DNA of 64,000 bases. It comes from Trematomus loennbergii (Eukaryota > Chordata > Actinopteri > Perciformes > Nototheniidae). The translations under genes and the position numbers were made by a program. The DNA is taken from NCBI GenBank assembly GCA_012861695.1, contig JAAOOA010001125.1, positions 1-64,000 on the forward strand, in the 5' to 3' direction. The notes below the pieces were generated by a model. It made no database searches and was not told where the DNA came from. It saw only the letters and a program-made list of their open reading frames with translations. Positions 55,567 through 64,000 of the stretch are shown here, one piece after another. Positions within the stretch are counted from its first letter, which is position 1, and every line of letters starts with the position of its first letter.

Positions 55567-56330
55567 AAAAATAATTTAAGTTACTTCCATAAAACTGGAT
55601 TGTCTTACCTTTAAGAGTCACAGTCTTAAAGAAAATCTGTTCAGAAAAAGTACTTAACTTTCTACCAGTTGTAAAGTTGTCATACATAAAACTGTATCCA
55701 AAAAGTAAGTGAAAGACAACGGGAGAAAAAATAAAACTTCCCTTTTAGAGTCACAGTCTTTAAGAAAATACATTTTGTTACAAAATAATTGACATTCTAC
55801 CAGTTGCCAAATGTTCCTACATAAAAGTGTATCAAAAAAGTATCTTGGTAGCTGAAAATAACTAAAATATCAGAGAAAACCTACATTATTTAACTGTACA
55901 AGTGTTTTTAAAAATAAAAACGGGGTATTAAAGAAACCCCCATTCCTTACAAAGTACTTCATATTATACCCTTTTGTTAAGTGTTGCATACATCAAAGTG
56001 TATCTAAAAGTATCTTGGTAACACAAGAAAAGAGAAAAAAGTCAAAATCTGCCTTGTGTCAGTAAATAAGTGTTAAAAATCACAAACTTGCCTTTTAGAG
56101 AAACAGTCTTTAAGAAAAAATCTAATCAGACAATGTACTTCATTTTCTAGTTTTAAGGTTTTGCATACCTCAAAGTGTGTCTAAAAGTATCTTGGCAAGA
56201 GAAAAAAGCCAAAATCTGCCTTGTGTCAGTGAATAAGTGTTAAAATCACAAATTATAGATAAGCTAGAGGCTATTTTAGATTTGTCATTAGAGTTAAAGG
56301 GTTAAATAACATTTTCAACTGCTGTTCATA
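55567..56330. repeat. Right-arm intergenic segment with degenerate repeats
   Basis: Inverse of the left-arm segment 52,534-53,238. Same ~170-bp degenerate repeats with AGTATCTTGGTA and TTAAAGAAA phrases. No gene. Confidence 0.7.
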
Positions 56331-56550
56331 GTTACTGGATACATAACGAACCTCATCATTATCTCGATTTTCTACTTCCATTTTTATTTAACAGTGAAAC
56401 GTCTTATTTTAGTACAGTCTAGTCAAAGGAGTTAATACTATTACTATATATGAAAGCAAAAATAAAACACATTTTCATTTGTTATGGTTGCTTAATTGAA
56501 AAACACACCATTCGCCACATTTTCAGAAAGACATATTACATTTGACCAAG

Positions 56551-57213
56551 TTAATGTCGTAGTGCATACAAGGTAATAGACTTAACGATTTGCACTGCTG
56601 CTTCTCTCCGCGTTTCATTTACAGTGATCGGTTTATCGTTCAATTCACATTGCCCAAGTAGATGTTTAGGGGTCTCTTGGAAGTAAATGAATGCATTTTT
56701 TATATCAGATAAGTGCATTAACATCACTTGCAAATTCTCTATCCTTTCACCCGCAACGATTATAATCTGCTTTGCTTCTTCTTCGGTTTCACCATTATTA
56801 GCTCTGAATGTAATCCTTTCTGGGGCTTCTTGTGCTTCTTGTGGTCTGTTGAATACCTGGCATAGGATTTGTTTAGCTGTAAGGACGGGTACCATATAAT
56901 TGTCTTCAAAAGCTTTGTCTATGTCATCACACGTTTTGGCATATCCTTCGCTGTAATGACAACCGATACTAGAATAGAGATCCTCCAACAGTCTTTTAAT
57001 ACATGTTCTGGCACTGTCGCCAATTTGGGCAATTCCATAGTATCGTGCTTTTTCTCTCATTATATTGAAGCAAAGCTCTGCCATTGCTTTTGGTATTTGT
57101 TCAACACATTCGCAGCAGTCGGTTAGCGGTAGATGATCTATAAGATTATTATGATCCGGTAATGGCTCTACAACACTATCAGCATCCTCTATAGTTAGTT
57201 GAAATTTCTTCAC
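56551..57213 (-). CDS. Element gene 3, unknown, right-arm copy
   Basis: 220 codons in an open frame that opens at GTG (57,213) and has no ATG there. It reads KKFQLTIEDADSVVEPLPDH and continues with CCECVEQIPKAMAELCFN, GDSARTCIKRLLEDLYSSIG and QAPERITFRANNGETEE-like acidic text to ...SITLYALRH. It overlaps gene 2 by 34 bp in the +1 frame. It is probably the C-terminal part of gene 2, joined by frameshift, splicing or after a one-base change. Mixed Cys and helical composition, no membrane segment. No family recognised. Confidence 0.5.
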   Translation of the reverse strand: MKKFQLTIEDADSVVEPLPDHNNLIDHLPLTDCCECVEQIPKAMAELCFNIMREKARYYGIAQIGDSARTCIKRLLEDLYSSIGCHYSEGYAKTCDDIDKAFEDNYMVPVLTAKQILCQVFNRPQEAQEAPERITFRANNGETEEEAKQIIIVAGERIENLQVMLMHLSDIKNAFIYFQETPKHLLGQCELNDKPITVNETRREAAVQIVKSITLYALRH

Positions 57214-57646
57214 TTTGTTCCTTTTTCTTTACACCTTCCTTCTTTTTGTCTTTTTCCGTCCTATTGTCCCTTTTCTTTTCATTCGCATTCTGCGTTTGCT
57301 TTTCATTTTTCTTTTTCATTTTGCTTTTTCTTTTTCTTCGGTTTTCTTTACTTTTGCTTTTCTTTTCTGCTAATTGTCGTTTGCGATCTTGGCGAGTTGT
57401 ATGAGATATATTGTTTCTATAAAGGTTATCTATAATACCATCTTTTAAAGAAAGATATTCTTCATATGTCATTTTATCATAGTCCTCTTTTGTCCTAAAG
57501 ACCTTACATGGATATGATATAGAGGAAAGCTCTTCTTCGGGAACATCCTCTCCCTTACTTTGTAACATCCAGTCATTAAGCCCATATCCGTTATCCTGGT
57601 GATAATAAGGGTAGGCTACATCAGACTTGGTTTTTCTCAGATCCAT
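57179..57646 (-). CDS. Element gene 2, Lys/Glu-rich protein, right-arm copy
   Basis: 155 codons from ATG, MDLRKTKSDVAYPYYHQDNG, then EEYLSLKDGIIDNLYRNNIS and a long Lys/Glu/Asn/Arg tail (residues about 95-150). The N-terminal 90 residues look globular, the tail disordered and basic. Identical in the left arm except for the stop and deletion noted there. The leader cassette lies just upstream. Function unknown; not matched to a core Polinton gene. Confidence 0.55.
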   Translation of the reverse strand: MDLRKTKSDVAYPYYHQDNGYGLNDWMLQSKGEDVPEEELSSISYPCKVFRTKEDYDKMTYEEYLSLKDGIIDNLYRNNISHTTRQDRKRQLAEKKSKSKENRRKRKSKMKKKNEKQTQNANEKKRDNRTEKDKKKEGVKKKEQSEEISTNYRGC

Positions 57647-57734
57647 GGCTAGTTTTCAACGGTCGTCTTAGTGGGGTCCTTAGTTTTGGATGATTTGCTG
57701 ATTGGGGTGGGACTTATTGCGTTGAGTGGGGGGA

Positions 57735-57900
57735 GTCATCTGTAGAAATGAGAGTTTCTTTCACCCGTATAATGTCCCTCGCTGTTTGACTCTTTTTAAA
57801 AAGTTATTTTTCATCTATCATTTTCAACCAAGCAGCAAGAGGTCAAATTTAAGAATAAGTAATAGTTTGTCACGATTTTACGGGGAAAAAGTCAGAGCGC
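57735..57900 (-). promoter_or_regulatory. Leader/promoter cassette before gene 2, right arm
   Basis: Same cassette as at 55,257-55,400 and 47,430-47,590. It ends in CATTTCTACAG (minus strand), a possible 3' splice site, before GATGACTCCCCCCACTCAAC and the ATG of gene 2 a further 100 bp on. Confidence 0.5.
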
Positions 57901-57997
57901 AATGTCACATCTTAAAGACAGCTTGAACTGGATAGATGGTTAGTCTTTTTTCAAACATACCATACGTTCTGCATGTTAGTATATTTGGCCAATCGGG

Positions 57998-58230
57998 TTA
58001 GGCCCTACTGCCCCACTCCCTCAATAGGGAAGTCACGCTTTGGGAAGAGGTGTTTAATTTCAAATCTGACTTGATTGTTGTTGTGATGGCTGAAGGAAGA
58101 GGGACGGGGGAGGAAAATTCAGAGGGTGAAGAAGCAGAAAGATAACTTGTTTGTAAAACGGACAGCACGTCAGTTTCAGGAAAGATGACACCGGTTTTAT
58201 GCATGACATGCCAAATATCCTGAAGCCCTA
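57998..58230 (-). CDS. Possible downstream exon of element gene 1
   Basis: Minus-strand open stretch after TTTTTTGTAG at about 58,230, reading GLQDIWHVMHKTGVIFPETD and ending SVTSLLREWGSRA before a stop. The acceptor-like sequence and the position 1 kb downstream of gene 1 suggest a second exon. No matching donor is proven. The left arm keeps only the end of this exon. Confidence 0.35.
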
Positions 58231-58624
58231 CAAAAAAGTATATTGTGTTGAAAATATCGCAAAAAGTCGTAATATTGTATAATGTAATAGTTGCATGTTG
58301 TATTTTGATAAAAATCACTGTATATTCAAAAATATAATGGAAAAAGGAGAGAAAAAACAAATATCACAGTATGTTGAAAAATATGAAAAAAGTAATGTTG
58401 TGTTAAAATAACATGAAAGAAATCAAAAGTAAAGCATCTAAAAACATATATTTAAAAAAAGTAATGTTAGTCAAGTAATTCATTACAAATGAATGAATAT
58501 TTTACCAAGTTATAAAGTTTTCCATACATAAACGTGTATCTTACAGTTCCTTTGTGAGAGAATTACGCACAAATCTGTCATATCAAAACACTCTATTGCA
58601 GTATTTTATCTGTTTTATGTGCTC

Positions 58625-58626
<2 letters not shown>

Positions 58627-58679
<53 letters not shown>
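58627..58679. repeat. (TA)n microsatellite
   Basis: About 26 TA units in the right arm, in the segment absent from the left arm. Confidence 0.9.
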
Positions 58680-58682
<3 letters not shown>

Positions 58683-59273
58683 CACTGTTGGAGGAGCCTG
58701 TGACCTATGTTTTTCATTGACATATCTACACTGTAGCTAATGGGCATATGCCATAAAGCCTTGAAACTTGAAAACTTAAAATGATCAGAAACTGCATTGT
58801 CTCACTGAAAACAGCTCTAAAAGAAAACCCAATTCCATACAAAGTACTTAACTTTCTACCAGTTGTAAAGTATTGCTCACTTCAAAAGTGTATCTAAAAA
58901 GTATCTTAGTAACAAAAACAAAAGCAAAAAGCATTAATGTTAACAACGCCTCAAAGGGCGGACTCCTGAGTTCCGTAATGTCCCCCTAACATGGCACTTG
59001 GACTATTTACATCATCTAGGGAAGCATACCAGTAAATCTTCCTTATAGTTAATAAAGTAATTAAACAATAAAAAGACAAGATCAAGGGGTCATTAAGATC
59101 TTTAAATTATTATTTTCCTCTCAAAGAGACTTTGTTGTAGTTAGTAAAATAATTAAACATTAGTTCACAAGCCCTACAACTTAAGAGAACATCCATAGTT
59201 AAAACAAATCATATTAAAACTAATCTAATTTAGAGAGGACAATAAAAGTTTTAGGTGACTTGGTGAGTGAAAA

Positions 59274-59516
59274 TTAATGGCTGATAGCCAAATCAGGAGG
59301 TGACCGGCTGGGGGAGGGGAGGGGTGGGGTGGGAGGGGAGGGAGGGGAGACAGTCTCACACATCCAGACTCCATTTTTCATGAAGAGCCTCAGACGAAGG
59401 GTCTGAACCCGGCACAGATACTGCATCCGTTTCTTGACTGGAGCTCCCGACGGATGGCGGTAAGTTGTCACAGGCGTCTCGCTGATTAAACCCATATCGA
59501 TGCGTCTCTTTGCCAT
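59274..59516 (-). CDS. Element gene 1, unknown, right-arm copy
   Basis: 80 codons from ATG: MAKRRIDMGLISETPVTTYR, then APVKKRMQYLCRVQTLRLRL and MKNGVWMCETV, ending in a Pro/Ser-rich stretch that translates a C-rich tract. Only the first 50 residues look like a folded protein. The last part may be intronic read-through, as an exon seems to follow at 58,230. A TATA-like box lies 47 bp upstream. No family recognised. Confidence 0.5.
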   Translation of the reverse strand: MAKRRIDMGLISETPVTTYRHPSGAPVKKRMQYLCRVQTLRLRLFMKNGVWMCETVSPPSPPTPPLPSPSRSPPDLAISH

Positions 59517-59754
59517 TTTCGTTTTTGAAAGTTTAGGTGACTTGGTGAGTGGAAATTACTGGCTTTTTATCTAGTTTGCACGGATTTCTTTTTTACCTAA
59601 CTCCACCCCCACCTCTATCTTCTGACATCACAGCAAAAGGAAGGGGGGTGACAGAAGAGGTGAGAGGGGGACGGGGTGGGAGGAGGACGGGGTGCGAGAC
59701 AGTCTCACACAACTTCAAAGAGACTGTCTTAATACTAGTTACAAACACTGATCA

Positions 59755-60500
59755 AAGGACATACATCAAAGGCTAATTAGATTAGACAACAAAGGATCTA
59801 CTACAAGGGGGAATATCACACCTACATGTCACAACACCTCACCCCTCACATCAAAGGATAGACATCAAAGAGTAATTAGATTCGACAACAAAGGGGCAGA
59901 CATCAAAGGCTAATTAGATTAGACAACAAAGGATCTACTACAATGGGGAATATCACACCTACATGTTACAACACCTCACCCCTCACATCAAAGGCTTATA
60001 ACACGTCGGTGTGATATCACACTTACATGTTACAACACCTCACCCCCCTTACATCAAAGGACAGACATCAAAGGGTAATTAGATTAGACAACAAAGGGCA
60101 GACATCAAAGGCTAATTAGATTAGACAACAAAGGATCTACTACAAGGGGAATATCACACCTACATGTCACAACACCTCACCCCTCACATCAAAGGATAGA
60201 CATCAAAGGGCTAATTAGATTAGACAACAAAGGGGCAGACATCAAAGGCTAACTAGATTAGACAACAAAGGATCTACTACAAGGGGGAATATCACACCTA
60301 TATGTTACACACCTCACCCCTCACATCAAAGGATAGACATCAAAGGGTCAGACATCAAAGGCTAATTAGATTAGACAACAAAGGATCTACTACAATGGGG
60401 AATATCACACCTACATGTTACGACACCTCACCCCACATCAAAGGATATCACACCTATCTGTGATATCACACCTACACGCGATAACACCTCGAACAAAGGG
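59755..60500. repeat. Tandem array inside right arm terminus
   Basis: Inverse of the array at 46,235-46,855, with about six copies of the same TAGACAACAAAGGATCTACT, ACATCAAAGGCTAATTAGAT and AATATCACACCTACATGT modules. Copy number differs from the left arm. Confidence 0.85.
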
Positions 60501-60613
60501 GCTCATTAGCATATCAAAGGGGCTCATTTGCATAAGTAGTGGGGGGATGTGACCTGTCACTTTTTATGCATACTAATGTGATTGAAGTGGCATTTGTATA
60601 ACTACTGCTGGAT

Positions 60614-60683
60614 ATAAAAAGGAACTCACCTTGTGGTATAACCGGCAAGAGAGAAAGCCTTTGAGCTCCATACTGTTTCAGAA
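60614..60683. repeat. Fragment of TTAA element family A
   Basis: About 70 bp matching the inverse of 2160-2225 in copy A (ACTCACCTTGTGGTATAACC, GGCAAGAGAGAAAGCC). It directly abuts the right end of the Polinton-like element. Confidence 0.7.
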
Positions 60684-60689
60684 ATTAAG

Positions 60690-61390
60690 TCATAAGAAAT
60701 ATTTTGACGGGCTATAGACAAAGACTACATTTTAAGAAACGAATAATAAAAAATGTGTGGATTGTTTTTGTCAAACCAGGGTTAAAGGTTGTAGAAACTT
60801 GATTCACTTTTTCACAATTTTTTCTCCTTAATGACCCAAAAAAGGAGTTGAATCTTAGAAAATGAAGTCAAAGTCTAACTGGGATTTCTTCGTTTACTTG
60901 CTTATAAATATGTACAATTAGCGAGAGCATTCAACCTGTTAACCCCTGAGCCTGTTTTTCAGGTGTCAGGCTCGAAAATGACATTCCCAGAACAAATGAC
61001 CATATCTTCCCTTCTAAAAGCGTTAAATTAATAATCTTTATTCTCAAAGTAATGATAAACCTGTGAGTTGGATGTAGAAAAGTCAGAACAATATAGATGT
61101 TTTTTATTTTAAAGAAAATTCAGATTTTACATAGTAAAAAACTGTAAATGATAGTGTCCGTCCAAAGATTCTTTTTTACTTATAGTGAAAACTACCCTTG
61201 GATGATGGGTTAGTATACTAAAAGCTTTAGGAATCCAAAGTACAACATATAATAAGTACCCTGTATCAAGATTGATGCAAAGCAAGTGACATTTGACCTT
61301 TTTAGAGAGATTTAGCCAAAAAACCCCACTTCTGGGGTCATTTGGGTGGATTTGACCAGCGCCATATAGAGAGAGAGTTATGACAGCGGA
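60690..61390 (+). repeat. Dispersed repeat family R, distal copy
   Basis: 60,690-61,090 matches 33,290-33,660. 61,085-61,330 matches 29,240-29,510 in inverse. No gene; a long minus-strand frame here translates the repeat. Confidence 0.65.
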
Positions 61391-61950
61391 AGTCCAAAAT
61401 GCTTGATCGTCACGTGGTTCAGGGAGAGTCAATAGTTCCCCGGAAGTTCGTGGCGGGACATATGAATGCATGATTACCGGAGATAGAACTACGATTTTTG
61501 GTAATAAGTAGTGAATAAAGGTCTTGATTTGCAATATTTATACAACATACCGATATGTGTATGTATTTACATCAATATGTTTTAAAAAATAAATAGAATC
61601 TGCTAATATTTATGGATAATATTAGGAATAGTGTGAACAGCTAGTTTACTTGTTAACATATACATGTGAGGCTGTTGCCTTGGTTAAAGAGCCTGTTGCT
61701 GTTGTATATTGCTGTGTATTGCTTTGAATTATTTAAAAGAAATATTATCTTCTTAAACAGGTATGGTAGTCAGGAGCATCACTTCCTAATGTTTATTGAT
61801 ATTTTAGAGGGAGGGGATGGCAAGGAATGCTTCAAAATTTAGATTAGATTAATTTCTATCATTTTTTTAATTCATGGTGGTTTCAGTAATCCCATGGTAC
61901 TTGAGGACATAAGTAATCTAAATGACTAATGTCATCTTTATGACTTTCAG

Positions 61951-62060
61951 AAAGGACAGGAGACCAACAGGTGACTATCAATGGACTAGCAGCAACACGA
62001 TTATGACGTTAAAAGTTTTGTTTTAGGAACATCCATTGTAAATACATGGAATTCAATAAA
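61951..62060 (+). other. Possible terminal exon with polyadenylation signal
   Basis: After GACTTTCAG an open stretch runs about 25 codons to TAG, followed by AATAAA at 62,055. It could be the last exon of an unseen gene or chance. Weak. Confidence 0.25.
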
Positions 62061-62130
62061 CATTGAATAGCATGTCATGCAGTTTGTCTGTGCCTTTTCC
62101 TCCGTGTTGTCCTGGCATATCGTCTCCACC

Positions 62131-62297
62131 ATGGTTTGCTGTGCTGCCTGGGGATGCTCCAATCGCTCAGGAGAAAGGAGTAAGAATCAGAATGTACGGC
62201 TTCCCACTGACACAGAGAGGAGGAAAAAATGGCTAGCTCAAGTCAGCAGGAGCAATTTAACAATCAAACACAGACAGCCGCACACAAAATATGTGAG
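62131..62297 (+). CDS. THAP-type zinc finger, first exon only
   Basis: ATG at 62,131 in a good context (CACCATGG) opens MVCCAAWGCSNRSGERSKNQ, then RLPTDTERRKKWLAQVSR and KYV before a GTAATC donor at 62,298. It matches the start of a THAP domain: C-x4-C (CCAAWGCSN), a short loop, a Pro (LP), and the RRKKW helix. The second half (conserved Cys/His, CSxHF) is not in the next kilobase, so either the following exon lies beyond or the gene is a fragment. THAP domains bind DNA and occur in host regulators and P-type transposases. Confidence 0.6.
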
Positions 62298-62299
62298 GT

Positions 62300-63540
62300 A
62301 ATCATATTCAAACACTGCATTTGCACTTTTTCACAAAACGAAGACCACACCATTGGGAAGCTTAATGTTTGGTTTAATACAAATAACAGGGAAAGGCTTG
62401 AAAAACTCTGAGAGTTGAGACTCAGGGTGCAGGGTGAGGGTCTCAGTGCAGTATCAGGCTCTATTGAACCCCTCTGGTTCTTGTGCTGAAAGAGGGAGAA
62501 ACAGACAGGAGAAAGGGTTATACACACCTATATAGCACACCTATTGGATGGGAAATTGCCTTGGGGAGATAAGGTGTGTTTCCAACTGAAGTTATGGAAC
62601 TTTATTATTTGTGAGTTTAACAAAGTATGACAAATGGCATCAGTAATGGATGTGATATGAATTTGTATAAAGTTGTCTCACATTCTTGGTCGTATTTTAC
62701 GTACAGTATGTAATGAGTGTATACATGTCCAGTAAGTCTCCACCTGTAACATCACTGCCCCTCCACCTGCCATACAGTAGTTTACTAATATACACTAACA
62801 AGATTACTTATATAATACAGTGATAGAATACATGTTTAGTATGCTTACTTATATACAACAGTTATTAAATGTACCTTGTGTTTTCACTCTCACTTTGCCA
62901 TCATTTCAAAATCAGCTGAGCTGCAACATAATACAGACAGGTAATAATCAAAGAACACTAAAAAACACTCACCCATAAATTACGTTTTTGTTTACTGTTT
63001 GGAAGTCTCAAATATGCACTCTAAATTCATATCAATAGCGATGTATACACAAATAGCTCTCTTCCTTATTATTGTGTAACGTTAACTTTATTATACTAGT
63101 TTGTAGGTCTACTCCAAAATGAGATCGTAATTTCTCCACCTCCACTCATTACAATCACACGTGCCCCAATGTTATATTTAACTAATATTATATTCCTCCA
63201 CCCCACAAAAAAATCACGTTTAGAAGCCCTTTTTCTCTAATTCCACAACGTTGGATGAAATAACATTAGAACGGATTAATAGCTGTTCATGGTTAACGTG
63301 TGTTGCTAACTTTATCCGGTATCCTAGCCTAATCTGTTATCTGTAAACGTTCCCTAAATCTACTGATTTAGGGATAATCCACTAACATCCTTTAATACAC
63401 ATGTTCATTGACTCCCTTACGCAAAGAAAATATATTTCCCCATATATTAACTGTCATATATTGCATTATTTTGTTTTCTGATTTACTGGTTAATTGAAAA
63501 GATTTAATAAAGGAAATCTTGCTGTTGGCTACACCAAGTG
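62300..63540. other. Spacer, no gene recognised
   Basis: AT-rich sequence. 62,400-62,580 has GAGTTGAGACTCAGGGTGCA and TGAACCCCTCTGGTTC repeat-like text of unknown class. No coding frame supported. Confidence 0.4.
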
Positions 63541-63589
63541 ATACTGATTAATAATCAACATGAAAAACATATTTATTCATATCTACAAA

Positions 63590-64000
63590 ATATATTGAAA
63601 ATATATTGAAGAATATATTGTGTTAATATATTACAATATATATATATTGAATAATATTGTGATAATATATTGTAATATATGGGATAATACATCAGTAATT
63701 GCCGCTTTCCATATATTGAGTAATATATGTAAATATATATAATATATTGGTTGTGTATATATGTGAACATACATTTTACTATAATTAACATTTATATGGG
63801 GACATGTACTATATATATTCACAATATATGGGACATGTATGCTCTATATATTCAGATTTATATGGGGACATATATGCAGAATATATTCACAATTATATGG
63901 GGACATGTACTATATATATATGCACAAATATATGGGGACATGTATGTACTATATATTCAGATTTATATGGGGACATGTATGTAGAATATATTCACAATTA
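63590..64000. repeat. AT-rich array ending in ~60-bp tandem repeat
   Basis: ATATATTG-rich sequence (63,590-63,760), then tandem units with TATATGGGGACATGTATG and AGAATATATTCACAAT from 63,795 to the window edge, which it probably crosses. Confidence 0.85.

Larger units (their letters stand above)
46143..60606. mobile_element. Polinton-like element, two inverted truncated copies joined tail to tail
   Basis: Outer ends are AGTAGTAGTACAAAT and its near inverse ATTTGTATAACTACT. Left arm (46,143 to about 53,285, less an inserted LINE) and right arm (about 55,567 to 60,606) are near-identical inverted copies. Between them is a 2.3-kb segment found only in the right copy, then both reach a short integrase coding piece and meet in a hairpin at 53,238-53,340. 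The AG...CT ends, integrase segment (LQTDAGKE) and several short viral-style genes fit the Polinton/Maverick class. No DNA polymerase B, ATPase, protease or capsid gene was found, so both copies are truncated. A 6-bp target duplication was sought and not found. Confidence 0.65.

Noticed and set aside
59549..59776. 75-codon frame opposite the gene 1 promoter, also present in the left arm
   Set aside because: It is kept in both arms simply because the arms are near-identical. It covers a C-rich promoter region, and the composition is not protein-like.
46143..60606. Classic LTR retrotransposon explanation for the integrase piece
   Set aside because: No LTRs, primer-binding site, reverse transcriptase or RNase H accompany it. 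The ends are inverted, not direct, repeats; the possibility is kept only as an alternative for the short integrase fragment.
61127..61534. 135-codon minus-strand frame
   Set aside because: Translation of dispersed repeat family R; a matching stretch at 29,240-29,510 shows the same text without gene features.

Overview
The window looks like nuclear DNA of a teleost fish. Genes are split by short GT-AG introns, the protein-coding exons read as vertebrate proteins, and the space between them is packed with fish-type repeats: hAT and TTAA-type miniature transposons, L2-like and Rex1/CR1-like LINEs, many minisatellites, and a Polinton-like (Maverick-like) element. I see no bacterial operons, rRNA, tRNA or CRISPR.

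Region by region. 1-1168 is a 14-bp minisatellite. 1479-5445 (+) holds the last seven exons of nup35 (nucleoporin 35/NUP53); two of these exons are each one base short, which breaks the frame. 5660-9250 is repeat-rich spacer with a 33-bp minisatellite and two upstream copies of a CGCG-containing promoter-like segment; a third copy lies just before the next gene. 9613-30277 (+) is a complete 20-coding-exon DEAD-box RNA helicase gene of the DDX3/PL10 type, 748 codons plus stop, every splice phase checked by hand, with a long 3' UTR to about 32.6-33.0 kb. 33-41 kb is a nested set of DNA transposons: a TIR element inside a TIR element, a BED-finger hAT relic with an 8-bp target duplication, and an element with long inverted ends that splits a repeated Glu-rich coding array. 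41.5-42.05 kb has two exons like the N-terminal exons of the fish-expanded NLR (NACHT) family, one half replaced by a (GT)n tract. 42,067-45,866 is an L2-like LINE on the minus strand. 46,143-60,606 is a large inverted structure made of two Polinton-like fragments tail to tail, joined within an integrase coding segment; the left copy is interrupted by a Rex1-like LINE (49,018-52,533). 60.7-64 kb contains a dispersed repeat copy, a THAP-domain exon and an AT-rich tandem repeat at the edge.

The most striking observation is in the helicase gene. Intron 11 contains about 49 tandem copies of a 44-bp unit (21,130-23,277), and each unit is a copy of the intron 11/exon 12 boundary: polypyrimidine tract, AG and the first codons of exon 12. 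About 43 of these are intact-looking 3' splice sites identical to the true one. By hand translation, using any of the nearest three upstream copies gives a premature stop, so correct expression of an essential helicase depends on choosing the last of dozens of matching acceptors. The second striking structure is the 14-kb Polinton-like inverted pair, with a leader cassette repeated ahead of two different predicted genes and a near-perfect hairpin at its centre.

Gene calls for nup35 and the DDX3-type helicase rest on recognised protein sequence and are firm. Repeat classifications rest on visible termini and target duplications. Functions of the Polinton-like accessory reading frames are unknown.
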